Shown here: in pieces, positions 8,482 through 17,378 of the stretch | How positions within the stretch are numbered: the first letter of the stretch is position 1 | Layout of the letters: every line of letters begins with the position of its first letter | From: Candidatus Dojkabacteria bacterium | Lineage (GTDB): Bacteria; Patescibacteriota; Dojkabacteria; SC72 | Length of the DNA stretch: 36,897 nucleotides | Direction: 5' to 3' | Assembly (NCBI GenBank): GCA_016182915.1 | Contig: JACPFP010000003.1 | Location: 150,788-187,684 of the forward strand | Made by a program: the position numbers and the translations under genes | Notes under the pieces: generated by a model | Databases searched by the model: none | What the model was told of the DNA's origin: nothing | What the model saw: only the letters and a program-made list of their open reading frames with translations

Positions 8482-8763
8482 TCATACTTCCGAAATTGGG
8501 TTTCTGAACTTCATCATCAATTCCATTATCTTTATACGAACCTGCTTCATTGCTTCCGATTCATTTGGAGTAGGGACACTAAACTCATCACTCATTATTT
8601 CCAGCTCGTCCTCAGATAGTTCAAGAGGAACAGGATCCAATTGAGCGTCCATACCAGCCTTCAACTTGTTTGATAGATGAATTTTCGAATACATTGCTAG
8701 ATCAAAAACCTCTAGAAGAGACTTCAGCTCCTCCTTCGTTAGTGTTAAGACACCTCTTTGCAT
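8482..8763 (-). CDS. Small acidic helical protein of unknown function
   Basis: This 93-residue protein is not recognised. It is predicted mostly helical, acidic in the middle (LELSEDELEIMSDEF, residues 48-62), with an amphipathic C-terminal helix rich in Met. It starts 6 nt after the ileS stop, and the TAGGG formed by that stop codon and the next two bases is a Shine-Dalgarno-like element 4 nt before the ATG, one of few in this window. It is probably co-transcribed with ileS and under the same T-box control. The good ribosome site and tight spacing support a real gene. Confidence 0.65.
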   Translation of the reverse strand: MQRGVLTLTKEELKSLLEVFDLAMYSKIHLSNKLKAGMDAQLDPVPLELSEDELEIMSDEFSVPTPNESEAMKQVRIKIMELMMKFRNPISEV

Positions 8764-8769
8764 ATATCC

Positions 8770-11685
8770 CTACTTAACAAATTTAAGATGAAGAGTATAC
8801 CCATCAACATTCAAAGATACCATACTTTCATCTTTAGCCTCAAGAATATTTACATCTGAAACCGTAACATCTGTTTTAAGGATCTCTAGGTTACTCCTAA
8901 GCACATCTAAAGCCTCTATTTGGTCCGAATATACATTTACTCCAACTCTCTCCCCTACCATGAGTCCAGCTTCCTTTCTGGCATTCTGCATCGCCCTTAC
9001 AAACTCTCTGTACAACCCTTCTGCCTTAAGCTCGTCTGAGATCGTAGTATAGAGGGAAAGCTTGAGCCCTCCATCTTCAGATGTTACCCAACCTTTACCA
9101 CTTTCAACATTCTTAACGTGCTCCTTTACATTGAGTTCGTTAAGTAGAATATCAAGATACTCCTTGCTAAAGTCAGCGCCTGAGACTGAGAACTTCTCTA
9201 ATGGCTGTCTAAGTTTTAAACCATGCTCAACTCTTAAACTCTGGCCGAGTCCTGAGAGTATTCTTACATTTTCCATGCTTTTAACTTCCATTCTCTCTTT
9301 TTCTGTGAGCTCAGGGAACTCTGGATAGTTAGTTAAATGAACTGATTCCAACAATGAGTTATCTGTATCTTTAAGAACCTGATATATCCTCTCTGAGATA
9401 AACGGAGCAAAGGGAGCAAGTACTTTAGAAAAGCTGAGTAGTATGTAATATAGGGTGTTGAAGGCATTTAGATCGCCATCAACAAACCTATCTCTTGAAC
9501 CTCTAATATACCAACGGGAGAGTTCATCTATAAAGGCAAATAATGGTGCGGTACTTTTTTGAAGATTATACTTCTCCATATGGCCTCTAACCTGCGATAC
9601 TAACTCTTTGAACCTCAAAAATACCCATCTATCCATAAGGTGCTCGACTTTAGGTTCAGCATCCTTAAAATCAGAGAAGTTATGAACATTTGCATAGTTA
9701 ACAAAGTATTTTACAGAGTTCCAGAGAGGGAGGATAAAGCTGGCATTCACTTCTTTTAAGTATTTCTCATCAAAGGCAACATCATTAGCTCTAACAATTG
9801 GCGAATTGAGGAAGTACAGTCTTAAAAGATCTGCTCCAAATACATCCAAAACAGTATTAACATCTGTATAGTTCCTCTTACTCTTAGACATCTTCATACC
9901 ATCCTTTGCTAAGACCAAACCGTTTACAATTACATTCTGGAAAGCCTTGCTATCAAAAAGAGCTGATCCAAGGACGTGAAGGGTATAGAACCAACCACGG
10001 GTCTGATCGATTCCCTCTGCAATGTACTGAGCTGGGAATTTCTTCTCAAACATCTCTTTGTTTTCAAATGGATAGTGGAATCTTGCAAAAGGCATAGCTC
10101 CTGAGTCGTACCAAACATCAATAACATCGGGTACCCTACTCATCTCTCCACCACACTCACTGCATTTATAGTTAACTTCGTCTATGAAAGGCTTATGCGG
10201 ATCGGTTATCTCAACTCCAGACTTCTCTTTAATCTCCGCAAAAGAGCCAAGAACTTCGACATGATCACACTTTGCACACTCCCAAACTGGAAGTGGTGTT
10301 CCCCAATATCTTTTTCTTGTTAGTGCCCAGTCACGTGCTCCTTCTAACCACTTACCGAACCTACCGCTTTTAATATGAGATGGGACCCAGTTAATCTCAT
10401 TATTCTCTTTGACCATATTATCTACGATTGCAGTTACTTTTACATACCAGCTTTTAACTGGTTTATATATCAATGGAGTATCTGTTCTCCAACACATAGG
10501 CATTCTGTGAGTCAGATCAGAGGAGGCAAAGAGAAGCTCTCTAGATCTAAGGTTTTCCATAATTACCTTATTGGCCTTCTTATAGAAGAGGCCTTCATAC
10601 TCTTTTACCTGATCTGTAAAGTTTCCGGTGTCATCTAAGTAATCAAACATTTTGATACCCATGCCGTTCATAAGAAGGAAGTCTTCCTCTCCGTAGGGGG
10701 CTTGATGAACAATTCCAGTACCGTCTTCCAGTGTTACATGGTCTGCATGGACTACTTTAAAAGCTCCTTGCTCCTTCCTATCTTTATAGTATGGGAAGAG
10801 TGGTTCATACTCCATTCCAACAAGATCACTACCTTTATACTCCTTAACTACCTTCTTTCCTTCTCCAAGAACCTTTTCAAGAAGATCTCTTGCTAAGATT
10901 AAATTAACTCCCTCATGCTCTACTTCCACATAATCAGCATCATTCATAACGGCAAGAAGGAGGTTTCCTGGAAGGGTCCATGGTGTGGTTGTCCAAGCAA
11001 GGAAGTATCTATTCTCTGATCCTACAACCTTGAACTTTATTGTTACAGCAGGATCTACAATATCCTTATACCCACCAAGTGCAACCTCTGAATTAGAAAG
11101 AGTTGAACCTGCTCGAGTCGAATATGGAACAACTTTGAAGCCTTGATATAGCAGATCTTTGTTATACAGTTCTTTCAGTGACCACCAGACGCTTTCAATA
11201 TACTGAGCATCCATAGTTGCAAATTCTTCGTCACTATTAACCATTCTTCCCATTCTCTTTGTTAGATCTAGAATATCTTTCTGGTGGATCTCTACAGACT
11301 CCCTACATAACTGGTTGAACTTTTCTACACCGTAATCTTCGATATCTTTCTTATGTTCAAACCCTAATTTCTTTTCAACTTCATACTCAACAGGAATCCC
11401 CTGACAATCCCATCCCAAACTTCTCTTAACTTTATAGCCCTTCATAGTCCAGTATCGTGGAACGGTATCCTTAATTACCATAGTTAACGCATGTCCGTAG
11501 TGGGGCTTATTGTTTGCAGTGATAGGTCCATCGTAGAAAGTAAAGGGATTGTCATCGGGCCTTTGATCAATTGATTTTCTAAGGATATCGTTCTCTTCCC
11601 ACATCTTAAATGTATCTAACTCTGATTGAACTGTATTAACACTGTTCATCTGTTCAAGTTTTTTTGCCCAGTCTATCTTTTTCAT
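8770..11685 (-). CDS. ileS: Isoleucyl-tRNA synthetase (IleS2-like)
   Basis: This 971-residue class I synthetase has the HIGH motif as HYGH (62-65) and KMSKS at 598-602. The CP1 editing domain holds TWTTTPWTLPGN-type and GTGIVHQAPYGEEDF segments. It has cysteine pairs CAKC and CSEC and the C-terminal anticodon-binding part with LRVEHGLKLRQPL (DUF5915). FTFYDGP with HYGH and the DUF5915 end point to the IleS2 (eukaryote-like, often mupirocin-tolerant) clade. It charges tRNA-Ile and edits valine. I choose ATG 11685: TATAAA ends 7 nt upstream, and an earlier in-frame ATG (11709) would sit before that box and add non-conserved residues. A T-box leader precedes it. Confidence 0.95.
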   Translation of the reverse strand: MKKIDWAKKLEQMNSVNTVQSELDTFKMWEENDILRKSIDQRPDDNPFTFYDGPITANNKPHYGHALTMVIKDTVPRYWTMKGYKVKRSLGWDCQGIPVEYEVEKKLGFEHKKDIEDYGVEKFNQLCRESVEIHQKDILDLTKRMGRMVNSDEEFATMDAQYIESVWWSLKELYNKDLLYQGFKVVPYSTRAGSTLSNSEVALGGYKDIVDPAVTIKFKVVGSENRYFLAWTTTPWTLPGNLLLAVMNDADYVEVEHEGVNLILARDLLEKVLGEGKKVVKEYKGSDLVGMEYEPLFPYYKDRKEQGAFKVVHADHVTLEDGTGIVHQAPYGEEDFLLMNGMGIKMFDYLDDTGNFTDQVKEYEGLFYKKANKVIMENLRSRELLFASSDLTHRMPMCWRTDTPLIYKPVKSWYVKVTAIVDNMVKENNEINWVPSHIKSGRFGKWLEGARDWALTRKRYWGTPLPVWECAKCDHVEVLGSFAEIKEKSGVEITDPHKPFIDEVNYKCSECGGEMSRVPDVIDVWYDSGAMPFARFHYPFENKEMFEKKFPAQYIAEGIDQTRGWFYTLHVLGSALFDSKAFQNVIVNGLVLAKDGMKMSKSKRNYTDVNTVLDVFGADLLRLYFLNSPIVRANDVAFDEKYLKEVNASFILPLWNSVKYFVNYANVHNFSDFKDAEPKVEHLMDRWVFLRFKELVSQVRGHMEKYNLQKSTAPLFAFIDELSRWYIRGSRDRFVDGDLNAFNTLYYILLSFSKVLAPFAPFISERIYQVLKDTDNSLLESVHLTNYPEFPELTEKERMEVKSMENVRILSGLGQSLRVEHGLKLRQPLEKFSVSGADFSKEYLDILLNELNVKEHVKNVESGKGWVTSEDGGLKLSLYTTISDELKAEGLYREFVRAMQNARKEAGLMVGERVGVNVYSDQIEALDVLRSNLEILKTDVTVSDVNILEAKDESMVSLNVDGYTLHLKFVK

Positions 11686-11692
11686 TTCAATA

Positions 11693-11698
11693 TTTATA
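11693..11698 (-). promoter_or_regulatory. Possible second, leaderless promoter of ileS
   Basis: TATAAA (11698-11693 on the minus strand) ends 7 nt before the ileS ATG and lies after the attenuator. It could give T-box-independent basal expression from a leaderless mRNA. The region is AT-rich, so chance is possible. Confidence 0.35.
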
Positions 11699-11712
11699 AA
11701 TTTAAACAAAAG

Positions 11713-11766
11713 CCCCTCTTTAGAACCGAAGAATATTTTACATATATCTTAGACTCTAAAGAGGGG
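11713..11766 (-). terminator. T-box attenuator terminator of ileS
   Basis: A perfect 12-bp stem, CCCCTCTTTAGA (minus strand 11766-11755) with TCTAAAGAGGGG (11724-11713), encloses a 30-nt loop and is followed by GCTTTTGTTT. Its 5' arm overlaps the CACCCCTC that can pair with the T-box side (GAGGGTG), so the antiterminator and terminator are mutually exclusive. Confidence 0.85.
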
Positions 11767-11935
11767 TGAACTACAAATTCACGGTAGTACACGGTACCAC
11801 CCTCACTTTTTCTTAACCACATTTCCATATGGTTTAGTCTTTTATACGGTGACTTCCGTCAGATTCTACATCTAGGTATTCCTAGACTTCTTTCTGATAC
11901 TCCCCAGTGATTGCTGGTTCAAAGTACTTGTTGCT

Positions 11936-11963
11936 ATTATAGCAGATACGGGGATTCAATCAA
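11936..11963 (-). promoter_or_regulatory. Promoter of the ileS T-box leader
   Basis: The minus strand reads TTGATT (11963-11958), a 16-bp spacer, then TATAAT (11941-11936). Transcription would begin near 11929, about 245 nt before the ileS ATG, as needed to include the T-box. Confidence 0.7.
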
Positions 11964-12043
11964 ATTCTTTAAATATACTTGTATGTCATTGTAACTGATC
12001 TGTGTAATTAGTATCATTTGTAAATTAAATAACAGAACTCACT

Positions 12044-13846
12044 ATGAGAAAAGAAACTAACAACTGGAACCTTGCACTCCTCTACAAATCAGATAATGAT
12101 CCCAATATTGCCAAAGAGAGAGAGAAAGGGATAAAAGCAAATGCAGAATTTGTTAAGAAGTGGGGAAAAGATGACTCATACCTTAAAGATCCAGCAATTC
12201 TTCTAAAAGCCATTGTTGAATATGAAAATATGATTGCAAATGATAATGGTTACCTCTCTAAAGAAGATCTCTACTACTTTCTTAGGACATCTGAAGACAG
12301 TATCAATACTGATTTAAAAGCCAAGGAGAGTAAACACAGCGAGAGAACAACAAAGCTCATGAATGATACTCAGTTTTTCACACATAAAATATCTAAAATT
12401 CCACAATCAGAACAGAAGAAGTTTTTAGAATATAACCCACTTTCAACATATAAACATTTCCTTGAGAAACTTTTTGAGCAGGCCAAATACCTTCTAACAG
12501 AGCAGGAAGAGAAGCTACTTCTGATTACATCTAAAACCTCCCACAGCAACTGGGTAGAGATGGTAGAAGAGTTCCTATACTCTGACGAGAGAGAATTTTC
12601 TGTTGAAAGGAAGAAAGAAAGAATGGGTTTTGAAAAACTTCTTTCAATTGCAACCGTAAACAAAGATGAGAAAGTTCGAGACCGTGCCGTAAAGTTGGTA
12701 AATGATATTCTCCTAAAACATACCCTTATAGCAACAAAAGAATTAAATAGTATCCTTCAGTACAAAAATAGAATCGATGAGTTAAGAAAAATCACAAGAC
12801 CAGATCAAGAAAGATTAATGGAGGATGACGTTGATGAAGAAGTAGTAGACACTTTAATCAAGACTGTCTCCTCACGGTATGATATTCCCCAAAAATACTA
12901 CAAATTGAAAGCCAAGCTACTTGGGAAGAAGAAACTCAAATATAATGAACGCAATCTTCTAGTTGGATCGTTCAATAGAAAGTATAAATACGAAGATGCT
13001 CGTCAGCTTGTTTTAAGTACATACAGAAAGATTGATGAAAATCTGTACCACCTGGCCAAAACCTTCTTTGATGAGAAAAGGATAGATGTCTTCCCGAAGA
13101 AAGGTAAAAGAGGCGGAGGTTTCTGCACAATCTCATTAGTCAATGACCCTGTATATATTCTTTTGAACTATACTGATGAGATAACGGATGTAACTACATT
13201 GGCTCATGAGCTTGGACACGGAGTAAATCACATAATGATGAAGGAAAACAATACAGAACTTAACTATACAAGTTCAAAGAGTACTGCCGAGGTAGCAAGT
13301 ACCTTTTTCGAGGACTTCACCTTGGAAGAGATAACAGAAGGACTAAGTGAGGAAGACAGGTTCACAATACTTCTTAAGAAACTTGATGGTGATATAGGAA
13401 GTATATTCAGACAGATTGCGATGTACCAATTTGAGCAGGAGTTACACATGCAGAGCAAGGAGAAAGGATATCTTTCCGAGAAAGAGATTGGCGAGATATT
13501 TCTCAAACATATGAAGGAATATATGGGAGGGGGTGTATCGTATGAGAAAGGGAGTGAGAATTGGTGGGTTTACGTTAATCACTTTAGACTCTTCTTCTAT
13601 GTATATTCCTATGCCAGCGGTCTTCTCATATCAAAGTCTCTCCAGTCAATGATAAAGAAGGACGGGAAGAAGATTGAAGTGTTTAAAAAGTTTCTCAGAG
13701 AGGGAGGGAAACAATCACCAAAGAATATATTCCATGATATGGGTATAGACATAACGTCTTCAAAGTTTTGGGAAGAGGGAATTACTCAGATTGAAAACCT
13801 TCTAAGCAAGGTTGAACAATTAGCCGTAAAACTTGGTAAGATATAG
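12044..13846 (+). CDS. pepF: M3 family oligoendopeptidase F
   Basis: This 600-residue M3B metallopeptidase has the zinc motif HELGH (H388, E389, H392) and a third ligand E416 in AEVASTFFE, 24 residues later. The all-helical architecture and length match PepF/M3 clan MA peptidases, which cut cytosolic peptides of about 7-17 residues. No signal peptide is present. It is the first gene of a run with ung and a glycosyltransferase. The upstream 43 bp show no Shine-Dalgarno site and only a weak -10 (TATCAT, 12012-12017). Confidence 0.92.
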   Translation: MRKETNNWNLALLYKSDNDPNIAKEREKGIKANAEFVKKWGKDDSYLKDPAILLKAIVEYENMIANDNGYLSKEDLYYFLRTSEDSINTDLKAKESKHSERTTKLMNDTQFFTHKISKIPQSEQKKFLEYNPLSTYKHFLEKLFEQAKYLLTEQEEKLLLITSKTSHSNWVEMVEEFLYSDEREFSVERKKERMGFEKLLSIATVNKDEKVRDRAVKLVNDILLKHTLIATKELNSILQYKNRIDELRKITRPDQERLMEDDVDEEVVDTLIKTVSSRYDIPQKYYKLKAKLLGKKKLKYNERNLLVGSFNRKYKYEDARQLVLSTYRKIDENLYHLAKTFFDEKRIDVFPKKGKRGGGFCTISLVNDPVYILLNYTDEITDVTTLAHELGHGVNHIMMKENNTELNYTSSKSTAEVASTFFEDFTLEEITEGLSEEDRFTILLKKLDGDIGSIFRQIAMYQFEQELHMQSKEKGYLSEKEIGEIFLKHMKEYMGGGVSYEKGSENWWVYVNHFRLFFYVYSYASGLLISKSLQSMIKKDGKKIEVFKKFLREGGKQSPKNIFHDMGIDITSSKFWEEGITQIENLLSKVEQLAVKLGKI

Positions 13847-13847
13847 T

Positions 13848-14519
13848 ATGGATGTAAAGATAGAAGAAAGTTGGAAAGAGGTATTAGAAGATGAATTCGA
13901 TAAAGAATACTTCATTGAGCTCACCAACTTTGTAAAAGATGAGTATAGCAAGAAGAAAGTATACCCTCCTCCATCTCAGATATTCAATGCTTTTAACCTT
14001 TGTCCTTTTGATGCAGTTAAAGTGGTAATAATTGGACAGGACCCATACCATGGTAAGAATCAGGCAAACGGTCTTTCATTTTCTGTTAATGATGGAATAC
14101 AGATCCCTCCATCTCTTCAAAATATCTACAAAGAAATAAAGAGTGACCTTGGAGTAGATAGTCCTAAGTCAGGAAATTTAGAGCGATGGGCAAAACAGGG
14201 AATCCTTCTCTTAAATGCAACCTTAACAGTAGTTGCAGGGGACTCAAGTAGTGCAAACTCACATCAGGGATATGGCTGGGAGAAGTTTACAGACGCGGCT
14301 ATAAAGGCCGTATCCGAAAAGAAAGAGCACGTCATATTTATTCTCTGGGGAGCATATGCTAAGAGGAAGGGAGAAGTCATCGACGAATCTAAACATCTTG
14401 TAATTAAATCCCCTCACCCATCACCTTTTTCAGCAGACAGAGGGTTCTTTGGGAGTAAACCGTTCAGTAAAACAAATGAGTATTTAAAAAAGTATGGCCT
14501 CTCTGAAATAAATTGGTAA
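13848..14519 (+). CDS. ung: Uracil-DNA glycosylase, family 1
   Basis: This 223-residue family 1 UDG has the water-activating motif GQDPYHG (63-69, D65), LLNATLTV (121-128) and the HPSPFSADRGFFGS leucine-loop region (H190). It removes uracil from DNA at the start of base-excision repair. The start is ATG 13848, one base after the pepF stop (TAG T ATG). An in-frame TTG at 13833 inside pepF would add five residues unlike the family N-terminus. No Shine-Dalgarno site is seen, so translation is probably coupled to pepF. Confidence 0.95.
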   Translation: MDVKIEESWKEVLEDEFDKEYFIELTNFVKDEYSKKKVYPPPSQIFNAFNLCPFDAVKVVIIGQDPYHGKNQANGLSFSVNDGIQIPPSLQNIYKEIKSDLGVDSPKSGNLERWAKQGILLLNATLTVVAGDSSSANSHQGYGWEKFTDAAIKAVSEKKEHVIFILWGAYAKRKGEVIDESKHLVIKSPHPSPFSADRGFFGSKPFSKTNEYLKKYGLSEINW

Positions 14520-14529
14520 TAAATCCATT

Positions 14530-15396
14530 ATGTATAATAAAAAGAAGGTAAAGATATCTTGTGTTATCCCCGCATATAATGAAGAAATATATATCAATAG
14601 AGTTCTTGAAAATGTAATTGGTTACCAAAATTTTAATGAAATAATTATAGTTAACGACGGTTCCACAGATAATACCTCTGCAATAATTGAGCGTATAGCA
14701 AAGAAATCCAGCAAAATATCATTACTTACCCATCAGAAAAATTTAGGTAAAACTCAATCCATAATGGACGGTGTTAATATGGCTAAAGGAAAACTTATTG
14801 TGATTGTAGATGCTGACTTGAAGAATTTAAACCACACTCATCTTGATAAATTGATAGCTCCGGTAGTTAATAGCGAAGTAGATATGACGATACTAGATAG
14901 AGGAAGTGACCAGTTCAGCCCAATTGGGTGGAGCTCATTTATTATTGCACGAACAATTGGAGGAGAAAGAGCATTTTGGAAAAGCGATTTTGAGCAGTTA
15001 GCCCTCAAGGGAAATGAACGGTACGGGCTAGAAGTAATTATGAATATGGCTTACATTGCAATGAATAAAAGGATACGAACAATAAGTGTTCCCGACCTAG
15101 AATCTTTGTATCAGTTCAAAAAGACAGGGAGTTTTTCAAAAGGACTCATAAGAAGCATTGGTATAGCCTCAGACATAATTAAAGTCAGTGGCGTTAAAAA
15201 CTTTATAAGCCAAGGTGTAGAAATTGAGGAGGAGCGATTAGATAAATTATATGAGATTAAACGAAAAAGCAAAAGGAAAACACCTATCTTGGCATTAATT
15301 CTAGTATCAGGGTTAGCTCTTTCATTTGGGACATTCTGGGCACTTAACGTCAAAAGGGGAATTAAAAAAGTGGGGGAAGGTTTGAAACCTAGCTAA
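14530..15396 (+). CDS. Family 2 (GT-A) glycosyltransferase with C-terminal membrane anchor
   Basis: This 288-residue protein starts with a GT-A fold: CVIPAYNEE (residues 10-18), IIIVNDGSTDNTS (about 37-49), NLGK, and the metal-binding VDADL near residue 95. The second half lacks the multi-helix membrane channel of processive synthases. One hydrophobic helix lies near the C-terminus (TPILALILVSGLALSFGTFWA, about 251-271), followed by a basic tail. It is likely a membrane-bound transferase moving a sugar from a nucleotide or polyprenyl donor; the substrate is unknown. It lies 10 nt after ung and overlaps typA by 8 bp on the opposite strand. Confidence 0.82.
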   Translation: MYNKKKVKISCVIPAYNEEIYINRVLENVIGYQNFNEIIIVNDGSTDNTSAIIERIAKKSSKISLLTHQKNLGKTQSIMDGVNMAKGKLIVIVDADLKNLNHTHLDKLIAPVVNSEVDMTILDRGSDQFSPIGWSSFIIARTIGGERAFWKSDFEQLALKGNERYGLEVIMNMAYIAMNKRIRTISVPDLESLYQFKKTGSFSKGLIRSIGIASDIIKVSGVKNFISQGVEIEEERLDKLYEIKRKSKRKTPILALILVSGLALSFGTFWALNVKRGIKKVGEGLKPS

Positions 15397-17287
15397 CTCC
15401 CATCTGCTTCTTAGCAAAAGCACTTAGATTCTTTCTCTTTGACCACTCTCGCTCTGTTCTAGTTAAATACTGCTTCCTCATTCTAAGATTCATTGGGGTA
15501 ACTTCTAGTATTTCATCCTCATTTAAAAATGAGAGCGCAAATTCCAATGTTAGGGGGAATGGTTGGTTTAAGCTTACCTGTGTTACCTCGGCCTGATTCA
15601 TTCTTACACTTGTCTTATGCCTTTCCTTACATGCATTCACCTCTAAATCGTCTTCATACTTATTAATACCTATAATCATACCTTCATACAATTTATCACT
15701 TGGCTTTATGAAGAGTACTCCTCTATCCTGAACCATGTTCATTGCATAAGCACGTGCATCTCCAGTATCAGAAGATACTATTACCCCTTTTCTATAAATA
15801 TTTGTAGCAGGCTGTTTTGGTACATACTCTAAGAAGGTTGAGCTGAAAACAGCACTCCCTTTTGTTTCGGTAATAAGGTAGTTTCTTAGACCAAAGATAT
15901 TTCTTGTTAAACACTTATATTCAAATCTAGTTATTCCATTAAAACTTCTCATATCAACTAACTCACCCTTTCTCCCGCTTACTTCCTGTGTGACAACACT
16001 TAGGTACTGATCAGGGACCTCAATAAAGAGGGAATCCATAGGTTCCATTTTTACCCCATTTATCTCGCGGACAATGACTTCAGGCTTTCTTACCTGGAAT
16101 TCATATCCTTCTCTTCTAAGTGTCTCAATTAAGATTGAAAGCTGAAGCTCTCCCCTACCCGAGACAATATATGCACTACCACCTGCGTCTTTAATATCAA
16201 GACTGGTATTTACCTCTGCTTCATTCTGTAACCTCTTCTGCAAAAGAGAAGCTGTTACAAATTTTCCTTCCTGCCCAACAAGTGGGGAGGTATTTGCTTC
16301 AAACTTAATTGAAACCGAAGGAGGAGAAATCTTTAGGCTTGGAAGGGGTTCCACCTTACCAAGAGCACAGATTGTTCCTCCAATAGCTGTTGAGTCAATT
16401 CCTGCAATAGCAATAATATCCCCAACTCCTGCCTGGGTTACCTCTAAATAGTTCATACCTTCTTTTGTGAATAATTTTCGAACTCTTCCTTGTATCTGTT
16501 TTGCATCAGGTTCATCATTTACGACCAGTATAACGGGATCATTTAGTTTAATAATCCCTCTATTGATTTTTCCAATCATATATCTCCCTGTATGAGCATC
16601 AAAATCCAAGGCATTTACTTGCATCTGGAATGGACCATCCATATCTCCTTTTGGAGAAGGTATATAGTCTATAACTGCATCAAGAATTGGAGTTACATCA
16701 CCTGTAGTTGAATTTGGTTCGAAAAGATTCTCTTTTGGAAGTTCTTTAAATACCTTTCCTTCCCTGGAAATACCATAGAAAAGAGGAAAGTCTAACTGAT
16801 CATCCCTAGTAGCAAGATCTAAAAATAGATTCTGAACTTCATTGACGGTATTTTTAATATCAGCAAGCTTCTTATCAATCTTATTAACAAGAACCATAGG
16901 TTTTAAGCCTAATTCCAAAGCTTTTTTAAGTACAACCTTCGTCTGAGGCATAACTCCCTCCTGAGCATCAACAAGAAGTAGGCAACCATCAGCCATGCTT
17001 AATGTCCTCTCAACTTCACCTCCAAAGTCTGCGTGTCCCGGTGTATCTATAATATTGATTTTTATATCCTTGTAATGGATAGATATGTTCTTTGCAAGAA
17101 TTGTAATACCTTTCTCTCTCTCTAAGTCGCCAGAATCAAGAATCTGAGTTTGATTCATCTCATCCTGATTATCTCTAAATAGATGACTTTGCTTCATTAT
17201 AGCGTCTACCAAAGTAGTTTTCCCATGGTCTACATGGGCTATAATTGCAATATTTCTAATTTTATCTTGTGGTATTATTGCTGACAT
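15389..17287 (-). CDS. typA: Ribosome-associated translational GTPase TypA/BipA
   Basis: This 632-residue translational GTPase has G1 AHVDHGKT (17-24), G3 DTPGHADFGGE, G4 NKID, the EF-G-like domains III and V (PEVIVREINGVKMEP), and the TypA-specific C-terminal domain ending in LRMRKQYLTRTEREW. TypA/BipA binds the 70S ribosome and helps 50S assembly at low temperature or under stress. Length and domain order are standard. TATAAT on the minus strand (17300-17295) ends 7 nt before the ATG, so the mRNA is probably leaderless. It lies downstream of the envelope gene group on the same strand but has its own promoter. Confidence 0.96.
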   Translation of the reverse strand: MSAIIPQDKIRNIAIIAHVDHGKTTLVDAIMKQSHLFRDNQDEMNQTQILDSGDLEREKGITILAKNISIHYKDIKINIIDTPGHADFGGEVERTLSMADGCLLLVDAQEGVMPQTKVVLKKALELGLKPMVLVNKIDKKLADIKNTVNEVQNLFLDLATRDDQLDFPLFYGISREGKVFKELPKENLFEPNSTTGDVTPILDAVIDYIPSPKGDMDGPFQMQVNALDFDAHTGRYMIGKINRGIIKLNDPVILVVNDEPDAKQIQGRVRKLFTKEGMNYLEVTQAGVGDIIAIAGIDSTAIGGTICALGKVEPLPSLKISPPSVSIKFEANTSPLVGQEGKFVTASLLQKRLQNEAEVNTSLDIKDAGGSAYIVSGRGELQLSILIETLRREGYEFQVRKPEVIVREINGVKMEPMDSLFIEVPDQYLSVVTQEVSGRKGELVDMRSFNGITRFEYKCLTRNIFGLRNYLITETKGSAVFSSTFLEYVPKQPATNIYRKGVIVSSDTGDARAYAMNMVQDRGVLFIKPSDKLYEGMIIGINKYEDDLEVNACKERHKTSVRMNQAEVTQVSLNQPFPLTLEFALSFLNEDEILEVTPMNLRMRKQYLTRTEREWSKRKNLSAFAKKQMGVS

Positions 17288-17294
17288 GACCCCA

Positions 17295-17300
17295 ATTATA
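17295..17300 (-). promoter_or_regulatory. -10 box of typA, leaderless spacing
   Basis: TATAAT (17300-17295 on the minus strand) ends 7 nt before the typA ATG. A TTGGCT lies 18 bp further upstream as a plausible -35. No Shine-Dalgarno site fits in the gap. Confidence 0.6.
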
Positions 17301-17378
17301 TCAGGAATTTGATTATATAGCCAAGAACGGGATTATGTACTTGGAGAGTACTTTTGCAAACCAATTACCATGCATTCA

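Larger units (their letters stand above)
11686..11930 (-). promoter_or_regulatory. T-box riboswitch (tRNA-Ile sensing) in the ileS leader
   Basis: On the minus strand the leader contains the T-box core AGGGTGGTACCGT (11803-11791). The variable base after UGG is U (11796), matching the A73 discriminator of tRNA-Ile. Upstream is a short hairpin UCUAGG-AAUA-CCUAGA (11886-11871) inside a second helix UCAGA/UCUGA (11897-11893 with 11863-11859). The loop between them holds AUC (11864-11862), an Ile codon in the expected specifier position. A stem III candidate is AACCA...TGGTT. Stem I looks ultrashort, without distal tRNA-elbow modules. Uncharged tRNA-Ile should stabilise the antiterminator and allow ileS transcription. 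No open frame was found in this stretch. Confidence 0.88.
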
